The translations under genes were made by a program, and so were the position numbers. Of a stretch of 64,000 nucleotides of DNA, positions 55,778 through 64,000 are shown one piece after another; positions within the stretch are counted from its first letter, which is position 1; each line of letters opens with the position of its first letter. The notes under the pieces were generated by a model, which was not told where the DNA came from, did not search any database, and worked only from the letters and a program-made list of their open reading frames with translations. The DNA comes from Chrysaora quinquecirrha (Eukaryota; Cnidaria; Scyphozoa; Semaeostomeae; Pelagiidae): positions 3,011,233 through 3,075,232 of the forward strand of contig JACTAT010000040.1 of NCBI GenBank assembly GCA_014526335.1, written 5' to 3'.

Positions 55778-58700
55778 TCATTCATTCTCAATGTTCATAT
55801 CATTAACAAAATCTATATTTACTATTCTCCATGATAATGGATATCCGTCAGGAGTCTCTTCTTTATGTTGCAAGCAAGATTCGAATCGCAGTTTATGTTT
55901 TGCAGTGACCAAATTTCGCCCTCCTAATTCGATTTCCCAGTTGTCATTCCTTTTTTGTTGAACGTAAAATCTGAAACAAGATAGAGATAAGTTAGAGAAC
56001 CCCCGAAAACATCAACACTTCAATCGCTAAAAACTAAGAATCTGTAGCATCGTTAAATCCCTTTTAAACGCCTGAGGGTGTTAATAAAATTATTACTCTC
56101 CGCACGGAGCATTGAGTAGAGAGAGCATTTGAAAGAAGGGGCTTCAATTTCCTGGGAATTATACAAATATAAGGAAATAGTTGACATCGGTCAACCTCAA
56201 TCACTGCTAACTCGAAAATTTGCTTGCTTGAACGAATTTTTGTTTCCCTTCATCGTGAACGATATGCAGCTACCTGCTTGCTATCTAGAAAATTCGCTGT
56301 TGTGCACAATTTCTCATTTTCATTCAGAGTTTGAGATGTTACAAGTTACTCATATATAAAAAGCGCCCTGGTTTATCTTCAGCAGGTTTCTTGTATACCA
56401 AAATGCACTCAGATTAAATTTTTTAACAGCATGAAAAAAGTCACGGGTAGTAATAAATATAAAGTTCGTACCTTTCGTTTGTAGTAAACTTAACATCAAC
56501 TTGAAATCGAAGTTGCTTTTCAGCAGCACTCATTCCCATTTGTTTTCCATATTGAAATAAACTAGTATAGCCTGGATGAAACAACAAATAATCATTTAAT
56601 TTTTCAATTTTACTTTATATCTTACCTATATTTTTATAAGAATGGTCTTATAATAACACTGTTGTTGAAAATTCAGAAAAGGCGATGAGAACTAAAATAA
56701 GAACAAATATAATACGGAAATCTTTGACGCTGAAATGGGTAGAAAATATGTTAGATAAGATTGATGCTTGGGAGTAGGTGAAATTTTGCTACACTCTTAG
56801 GTCTACACATTTTTTCCAAGAACACAATTGATAAGAACATAGAGGCTCAATTTGCCAAAAAATTAGAAGAACGTAAGAAAATGCAAAAATGAAAAAAAAC
56901 AATGTGCTATTAAAGAAATTTGAACTGTGTTTTTATCAGCTAATCAGATAGGCAAAAGGAATCACGAGGTGTGGTCACATCGAGATGAAGGACAGGGGAG
57001 GGGGGTAATGCTTAGATTGCCCCTGGGCTATTCAGTGCCCCCTGTACTAAATGCTAAGAACAGAAGCCCAAACCTGACGATCTATCACTCTATCAATCAA
57101 TCAATCAATAAACCTTAGTACTAAAAATGACATGCAAAACTGTTATTTATTGGTCTTAAAAAAATGTACTTTATGTAGTTGTAGAAAATCAATGTCCAAA
57201 TAAGACCAACATTAAGAACACACAAACCTCAAATTATATAAAGAATAGGAACATCGAGCGTCGATGCATACTATATGGTTCTTATAAACAAAGACGTTGA
57301 TAAAGAAAGAGGTTAGTAGACTTATTAGGGTAGTCATCGCTATTGAGTCTATACTTATCTCTATAATTCTATACTTTTTGTTAACTATCATTTTAAGGGA
57401 GTTTTAAACGGTTACATAATTTTCAGATACCTGTAGAGTCAACTCTTTTCTCTAATTCAAACATATCTCGTTTGCTTGTGATAATCTTCTGGCCAAGAAC
57501 ACTTAACACGTATTCATCACCCTCTTCAGCATTTCCACAAATCAGCCGGATGCCTGCAGTAAACGAATAAGCATTAACATTATTGCCTAAATACACCTTT
57601 TACAAGAACAATTTTTTAAGAACACGAGCCTGGATTCTGCTAAGAACAAGCTGAGGCGGGTCTTTCCATAAGCCCTAAGCATATCGGCTGAATATGAAAG
57701 TAATACCATCAGACCGAATTTAAATGCCAAGCAAACAACGAAATAAACAAGCATGCTTACCTAGTACCACTCAAAACCTTCACCGAAAAAACCTATTACT
57801 GTTTAAGTAGCCGAGGAATAAAGAACAGATTGAGAATATTTCAGGTTGAAAAGGGGGAAATGTTGAGAACAGCCAGTTTCGATAAAATTTACTGGTTCTT
57901 ATAAAAAACAGAAGAGTTACAACGGCTTTAATACAAAATGTTAAAAGTTTTAAAAAAAGAAGAAATAATAAGTCAAATAAATAGGACTTTATATTCATTA
58001 GGCCTACAAATTGTTAACATTAGTAAAAAGATACTAACCGCTCATTTTAAAATCGGTTAAGGCTTCGATTTCCTAGAAGAAAGAATTTAACGTTGGTTCA
58101 AATACTTTACGCTATAGTTTGCGAGAGACGTTCTGCAAAAGCAAAGTTTGCTTTAGTTAGATTATTCACAAATGGCATATCACAATAGATTGTATTCAAA
58201 CCTGGATTGCATGATTAGAGAGCCAATGACGTTCCGACAGGCGATCGAATCGAGCTACAGAGCTAAATTAAATCGTGCTTTTAGACGCTGGATCCGGCCG
58301 ATCCATTAGTATCTGTTCCCGATCCACTCCCGTGTACGCACATTAAAATGATACCCACTTCGTACCCGGAAGGTAGAGATCTTTCGGATCTCTCGTGAAA
58401 ACAGGATCTCACTGCTGGCGTTGAACACGACATTTCATTCGGCGTGTCTCCCAAGGCGGTTAAACATGCGAGTGACAAGCGAGCAAATGCCTCCCGAGTC
58501 CCGGAGACAAGACTTGTTTCTGTTGTCTTCAAGAAATATTTTCGTGTCTCTCGCTATAAATTTTATCACGCGCTACAAAGTTTCCGAGGTGGCAAAGCTT
58601 GGAGACAACGAGGGGAAATGTAATGCACGACAATGTCACTCGCAAAAAGTCTCCTAGTTTAACCAGACCTTTAGTATACCCTCTCATCTCACCCTAATTG

Positions 58701-60246
58701 CCATTCTTCCCAAGTATTTAAATTCTTGAGCAATAAATTCAGTCTCAACATGACATACCAGAACGACTTTTTTATTCTCCATTTTCAAGCATGTAAAAGC
58801 GTGAAGAAATTGTGCATGTAATTCAGGACCTTAAATGGAATGAAAGATAATGTTAGCCAAAACTAAGCATCTATTGAATGGATAGTTTAGAAAATTACAA
58901 ATGAAAATTATTCTTCATATACAAAATTCTTGGCTAAGACTGAGATTTTAGAGAGTCACTTGATTAACACTTGTTTGGTATGGATAAAAATTTTTGTGCC
59001 CCTTGTCCTTGCCTTGTCTTATTAAATACCTTTAAGATCAGCATCAAAAAGGTGAGAGGTGTCAGAAATTTGCAGCTATGTCAAAGTGCTGGTGTCATAG
59101 ATACATACACAGGCTCTTTTAACATACTAACAAGAGGGTATTTGCTCCCCAGCCCTCCTTCTCATCTGTGGTTTTGAACAATAACATTCTTCCCTTTTCA
59201 AAAATCAAAATAATATGCCCGCAAAATCAAGGTCTCCTCAAAGGGCCCCTGGATATCTTCATGGCTTATTAAGGTATATACAACTAAAAGGTGAATATCA
59301 TAAAACCCATAAATGTCTTGTGTTTAATTAACTTATCCCTTGACTAAGTGTTGACTAAGATTTGCTTGAAACAGCAACATCAAATGTAAAACAATCAATC
59401 AAAGAGACTACACAAGCATGGTTACAAATGCATACATACCAAGAATTCCCTGCAAACAACTGTCTTTATCATGAGTGCAAATACAGTCAGCTAAAAGTTG
59501 AATTGCTCCCTAAGAAAAATATTAGGTTTAGGTAAATTACCTACAGTACAGGAATAGTGAATACACAAAACAGGCCTTTAAATTTGAAAATTAAGTCTTC
59601 TAGAACTGCTCTTTGTGACTTTCAGACCTTTGATCAAAAACATAGTTCCTTTGATCACGTTTTACCCATTAAATAAAGATTACAAACAAAGCCAAATTAA
59701 ACAAACAACTGCAGAGGGTAAACCATCCAGAAATAGACCTTTTCAAGAGGGACTGGGTTGGTGCAACATTTTTCTGCACTACCTCTCTTAAAGGCACCAA
59801 AATCTCAGTTGTTACAAGCAAAGGGGATTCCCTTACTTGAGGTGTCTGCCATCTTCCTGAAAAATTTCATGCAACCCAAACCTCTCTGAAAAGTTCTATT
59901 TGCCAAATGAATGTCCTTTATTTCCCTTGGGGGTTTTGTACTCTCATGCACTGTTTTAGGCTTGTGTGACACTGAAGTTGCATCTTAGTAATTTTCTTAG
60001 ACTAGATATTTTTTCTGTATATAATACCTTCACTCCTTGTATAAAATCTCCCACATCAAATTCTTCTCTAAAAAAGATAAAGATGAAATAGTTAATAATT
60101 ACACTTCATATAGTCAATCAAACACTTTAAAGCAAGTCAGTCTAATGAATATTATTAAAAAATTTTCAAGATGATATTGTTCTATACCTCATACGCCCCT
60201 GCCTCCTCCCAGGTACTTCATTGTTCAAGAGACTAGAGCGTGCCAT
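55778..60246 (-). CDS. Unrecognised eight-exon gene, 229-residue protein
   Basis: The exons, in transcript order, are 60188-60246, 60028-60067, 59440-59509, 58759-58829, 58039-58072, 57431-57553, 56472-56571 and 55778-55970. Every border is AG/GT and every phase agrees, giving 229 codons and a TGA at 55778-55780. The first exon (MARSSLLNNEVPGRRQGRM) is the least certain. The N-terminal half looks helical and cysteine-containing (EEFDVGDFIQGVKGAIQLLA, HAQFLHAFTCLKMENKK). The C-terminal half alternates polar and hydrophobic residues like a beta-rich domain (DEYVLSVLGQKIITSKRDMF, LRFQVDVKFTTNERFYVQ, WEIELGGRNLVTAKHKLRF). There is no signal peptide, membrane segment or motif that I recognise, so I propose no function. 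The gene is convergent with SOUL. Confidence 0.8.
58440..58665. mobile_element. Second, partial copy of the 29016 MITE family
   Basis: CCTCCCGAGTCCCGGAG, GTGTCTCTCGCTATAAA, GCGCTACAAAGTTTCCGAGG and the end GTCTCCTAGTTTAA follow the same order as at 29090-29225. The left terminus is not found, so the copy is truncated or rearranged. It lies in the intron between exons 4 and 5 of the unrecognised gene. Confidence 0.6.
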
Positions 60247-60297
60247 GACCATCGACCAAATTTATCATGGAAAAGGCGGGCCTCTTTGGCGGCCTAG

Positions 60298-60671
60298 CCC
60301 CGGGGTTTCATTGTTCAAACCCAGTATTTCCCATGTCTACCGATAAATTCTGTCACCCGTGGTACCCATTTATAGAAAAAACAACGAAATTTTTTACCCA
60401 TTTGTACCAATATCTCAAATGTTTCAACCCAATTTAACGCCTTAGGCAACTCTAAACGAGGCGAAAAGGCCTTTGCGCTGAAAAATAAAACGCACTCTTT
60501 ATCAGGCTTTCAAAGCAATGCACGTCTAAAAGTTTTTATATATTTTGCTACCCATGTGTAGAGATTCTTTACGAAAAACCAACCCATATGTAGGGAAATT
60601 GGCGCTAAAAAAGTTACCCATTTGGGCGGCACGTCTAGTATATTGCACAATGGAAGTACCCCCCCCCGGGG
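60298..60671. mobile_element. MITE with CCCCGGGG ends and 5-bp target duplication
   Basis: The left end CCCCGGGGTTTCATTGTTC is inverted at the right as CACAATGGAAGTACC, a C run and CCCCGGGG. CCTAG flanks both sides (60293-60297 and 60672-60676). The interior is AT-rich with several ACCCATTT and ACCCATATG phrases and no coding capacity. It sits 51 bp upstream of the start codon of the unrecognised minus-strand gene. Confidence 0.7.
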
Positions 60672-60676
60672 CCTAG

Positions 60677-61412
60677 CCAAGTAGGATGTTACTCAGCCAG
60701 TCAGATTGTCTGCATTGTTTGAAATTGACACTGCATATTTTGCATTCAACAATGCTTCTTTTGTGTGAAAAACTTTTTACTGAAGTCTGTTTTCGTGTTT
60801 CGTCTGTGTTGCAATGGAAAGACCGACGATACAAACAAGCTAAAAGCTGCTGAATGTTGCAACTTATAAGAAGAAAAGCGATCCGTGGATGTCAGAGCAA
60901 CGGGCGATATACGATGTAGTACTGTACATGTTAAGGTAAGAATGGTAGACCTTGAAACGGGATTTATTGACCCTGCATCTCTGGCATCTTTGTCCAGCTT
61001 AAGCCTGATTTTGGTTCGAAAAGACCGTTATCTTGGTTGGGGATCAAATGATTGTCACGGTTATGCTACACGATCAATTTCAATTTTACTGCTTTCGCGA
61101 CTCTGCGTGCAATCATGAGTCGAAGATTGTTTGGCAGTAGGTGAGAGGTGGTTTTCGACCAAATGTGCTTCCATCTGCATCAGATCTTGTGATAACTGTG
61201 CGATTAGGAAATCTCACGATTCGTGTGGCTTTTCTTTTTGTGGAATGGGCAATATTGTCATCATCATAATATAGTAACCAGGGTTTAGCTTTCCAGAATA
61301 AATGCATATATTTATGTTTGTGTTATGTATACACTACAGTATATACATAAACATATGGATAATGCATTTTGTTTGTATATGCATGTACATAGGTCTATAT
61401 GTGTTTTAAAAA
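60677..61412. other. Intergenic, nothing firm
   Basis: This is the 5' flank of the unrecognised minus-strand gene. A few short open frames and one weak exon-like stretch (61117-61140) are present, but nothing I can support as a gene. Confidence 0.4.
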
Positions 61413-61776
61413 ACGTTTTTTTTATAAGGAACCTTTGGTCTGAATTGAGGCTGGAGTTCCTTAATTTTTCAACAAAATGAGGCTGAAAGTTCTTTATACT
61501 GTTCCTTGTCGTGGGATATGTATAAATACTAATTTTTGCAGCAAATTCATAAAAACTATTATTCATTCCTAACTTTAAGTATAAATGGAGCCTTTTGGGG
61601 AAGAACGATGGGAAATATATTGTACTTCTGTTCCTTTTCGTACACATCGTCTTGTTCTTTAAAAAAAGAGTTTCTTAGATTTTCTTCCGAGCCTCGACAG
61701 TTCCTTAAAGTTCCTTAATTTTTTGAGAATTTTCAGCCTCCAGTTCCTTATAAGGTGTTCCTTATAAAAAAAACGT
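61413..61776. mobile_element. MITE, second ACGTTTTTTTTATAAG family member
   Basis: The left end ACGTTTTTTTTATAAGGAAC is inverted at the right as GTTCCTTATAAAAAAAACGT, 364 bp apart. The interior also carries inverted pieces (GAGGCTGGAGTTCCTTAATT against AGTTCCTTAATT and CAGCCTCCAGTTCC). The terminal 16 bases equal those of the element at 41681, while the interiors differ (GTTCCTTAA here, GTTTCTTAA there). Confidence 0.8.
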
Positions 61777-63007
61777 ATAGTATTTCAGTATAGGTATATC
61801 ACGTTTAAAACACAAATACTGCTTGTTTGACCAGTTTCTGACATTTCCTTGCCTTCTGGTCTTTTAACGACCAGAATATCAACGGAAAAAATCGATATTT
61901 TAAGCCTGTGGATTAACATCTATTCATGATTTTGTCCAGCCAAACATATGAAGCTCGACCACTGATAAATTCTATCGACCAATCACAGCTGGTAGTCATA
62001 ATTTCAGCTATATTGCCAGTATACGGCTAAAAAGCGTCCTGCAAGAATGCAATAATTTGGTCATTTGTTCTAAATAATTTATTTATATAGAATTGTAGAC
62101 TGGAGTTACGTGATAGAAGTGAACAGAACATCTGGTTTTTAATCTGAAAGAAAGTAGAGAAGATAAACAATTAATGCTGAAACCAAGAAAGAAATAATGT
62201 CAAATCGTAAGATTTTTTTTAATTGCTTGACGAGTCTATATATTGTATGTTTTTTTGGGTGTATATCAGAATCAGAAATTGAAAATAATGGGTGCAGAAG
62301 ACGGTGACAACCTATTGCGACCGTATTTCTCGATAAAGCGCCCGGTAAAAATCTGTCACAAAAGAGATGAGCAATTATTTGAAAATTTATGAATAAACCA
62401 ACGTTCTGACGAAAACTAAGTTTTGCTGCAACTAGCAAAAAGGTATTTCTTGATTCCTCCGATCACGAACTTGCTCATATACACAATCAAAGAGTGTCTG
62501 GGACGAGCCTGATGGAAACCTCAATGAAAAGGGGGCGCTTACGCGAGGGAGGGTGCTTATTCGTTATTGGAGGACAAACTGTCCAGTTTATTACATAAAG
62601 AAGTGGCCGGACCGGAGGGGATGTGAAGAATGATTTTTGAAATAGTTTAGGTACAGCAATAACTCTCTTTTAAGCAGCAACACGGTTTTTAGAAGCTGGA
62701 ACCATAGTCAATAGAAGGAGTCTGTTTCTACTGACTATGCTGGAACCATCAATCTTCGAGCACGAGCGAGATAAACCACTTTCATTTGGTGCCAAAAACG
62801 ACTCCCAGGGACAACTGCATCACGCGGTTCAACAAATGGCTATAGCAACAAACTGTAGTTACTGTTGCTAAGCATAAGAGCCTCTCTTCCAATCACAGGT
62901 CGCACTCGCAGTGATGATTATTTATTTCTTTTCCATCATTTGCAGCAGGTCCTGCTGCTTCTCCTAGAAGAAAAGTCAACCTTATTGCCTCTGGAGATTA
63001 TATAGGA
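61777..63007. other. 5' flank of IFT22
   Basis: Non-coding sequence before the IFT22 start codon. A pyrimidine tract and TTTGCAG at 62939-62945 look like a splice acceptor, so part of 62946-63007 may be a 5' UTR exon joined to an upstream non-coding exon. No other feature was seen. Confidence 0.4.
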
Positions 63008-64000
63008 ATGTTCAAGGCAAAAGTTCTTGTCATTGGACCATGCGAGGTAACGATAACGAATTTCCAAGCCGTATTGCTTTATGGTAATTAAGAAATTAAG
63101 GCCTAAAAAAGATAACCGCTTCACAAACAACCTCTTTTATAAACCAAATCACCAACCAACAAATGCTGAATAGGCTACGCATTTAACCTGTGTTGATTTA
63201 CATTTAACCTGTGTTGATTTAATTTTAGAGTGGAAAAACGGTTTTATCAAATTTCCTAGCCGATGCCACCGAAATGTCAAGTGGAGAATACTACCCAACA
63301 GAGGGAGTAAGGTAATGAAAAGCGAAGTTTAAATGCTATTGTATACCCATCCTTATTTCTATTTTCTGCTGCAGATATGCCACATCTTGTAATAGCTTAA
63401 AATTACAGGTGACCTGACAAGAAATCTTCAGGTGTTTTTATTTTGCAGGATACTCGAGTTTGAAGTTGATTCGGTTGCAACTAAACAAGATCGTTCAGCA
63501 AATGTTGATGTTGAATTATGGGACTGCAGTGGAGACCACAAGTAAGTTATGGTGTTAAAGTACCGACTGACAGTACAGTGTACAGATGCTGAGATGCAGC
63601 TCAGCAGATACCAAAATGTCTGTCTGTCTGCTAAATGGCATTCTAGCCTTATGCTTTTTTTTCATTTTACTCTTGCATGACTTTTAGAATCTATTTCTGT
63701 TTTCAGATTTGAAAACTGCTGGCCTGCAATTCAGAAAGATACGAATGGAATAGTATTTGTGGTAAATCCAGGTCACAATGAACAAGCAAGAGATCTGGAA
63801 AAATGGTAGGAAAACAATAATTATTTATAAGTGTTTGCACCCATACCGTAATCATGTTGGGTTTCATTTTCTTGATTTTTTCCTATCTTCTTCCATAGGC
63901 ACCTCCACTTTGTGAGCCAGCTTGGTTTGAAAGATAGCCAATGCATTGTGTTTGTTCATAACAAATCAGGAAGACAAGATTCATCTAGAGCAAACTTATG
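63008..64000 (+). CDS. IFT22: IFT22 (RABL5), intraflagellar-transport small GTPase-like, 5' part
   Basis: This is the Rab-like subunit of the IFT-B complex that moves cargo in cilia. The exons are 63008-63046, 63229-63311, 63449-63541, 63707-63805 and 63899 to beyond the window, with GT-AG borders and consistent phases. The product starts MFKAKVLVIGPCESGKTVLS, with the P-loop GPCESGKT. It continues YYPTEGVRILEFE, a G3-like box VELWDCSGDHKFENCWPA, and a G4-like region CIVFVHNKSG where a canonical small GTPase has NKxD. The WDCSGD and FENCWPA segments match what I know of IFT22 rather than other Rabs. About 120 residues are present of roughly 185. I chose the ATG at 63008 because it aligns with the usual start; the open frame extends upstream without another ATG in the nearby exon. 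Confidence 0.93.

Noticed and set aside
61117..61140. Possible first exon reading MSRRLFGS with a GTGAGA donor
   Set aside because: It has a good donor and an ATG, but I found no downstream acceptor in phase with a recognisable protein. IFT22 has its own conventional start at 63008.

Overview
This is an intron-rich, AT-rich animal nuclear contig. The gene set (paxillin, a pipecolate/sarcosine oxidase, ANKRD39, a SOUL heme-binding protein and the ciliary GTPase IFT22), the short GT-AG exons, and the Ty3/Gypsy, hAT and MITE content point to a metazoan. A marine non-bilaterian invertebrate such as an anthozoan cnidarian is my best guess, at low confidence. All gene calls were made by reading frames, splice sites and exon phases by eye; no database search was run.

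Layout. 1-970: last exons of a plus-strand gene for a lysine-rich, acidic-tailed protein that I do not recognise. 1150-26471: a very homogeneous satellite with a 193-196 bp monomer, about 29 plus 80 copies. It is split at 6792-11009 by a decayed Ty3/Gypsy element that has a 5' LTR but no 3' LTR, and it runs into a 500-N gap (26472-26971). 26972-38306: the minus-strand paxillin gene, with LD motifs, LIM1, LIM2 and part of LIM3. The rest of LIM3, LIM4 and the 3' end are lost in the gap. Its introns hold two 28-bp minisatellite arrays, a 412-bp near-perfect palindrome and small MITEs.

39779-47007: a complete nine-exon peroxisomal sarcosine/L-pipecolate oxidase-like gene (PIPOX) on the minus strand, with one homopolymer frameshift. 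Its exon 3 lies between complementary microsatellites. 47348-53283: ANKRD39 on the plus strand, divergent from PIPOX across 340 bp. Its coding exon is interrupted by a 5.43-kb apparently intact hAT transposon (47702-53131) with a 5-bp target-site duplication. The transposon encodes a spliced transposase of about 1130 residues with an OTU-like protease domain fused to a TTF zinc finger and a hAT catalytic core.

54510-55184: an intronless SOUL/HEBP gene. 55778-60246: an eight-exon minus-strand gene for a 229-residue protein that I do not recognise. 63008 to the window end: the first five exons of IFT22.

The genes do not form a pathway. The main themes are mobile and repetitive DNA: a satellite invaded by a retroelement, a coding-exon transposon insertion, and several MITE/foldback families in introns. 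The strongest candidates for something undescribed are the OTU-hAT transposase caught inside ANKRD39, the satellite family, and the unrecognised 229-residue gene.
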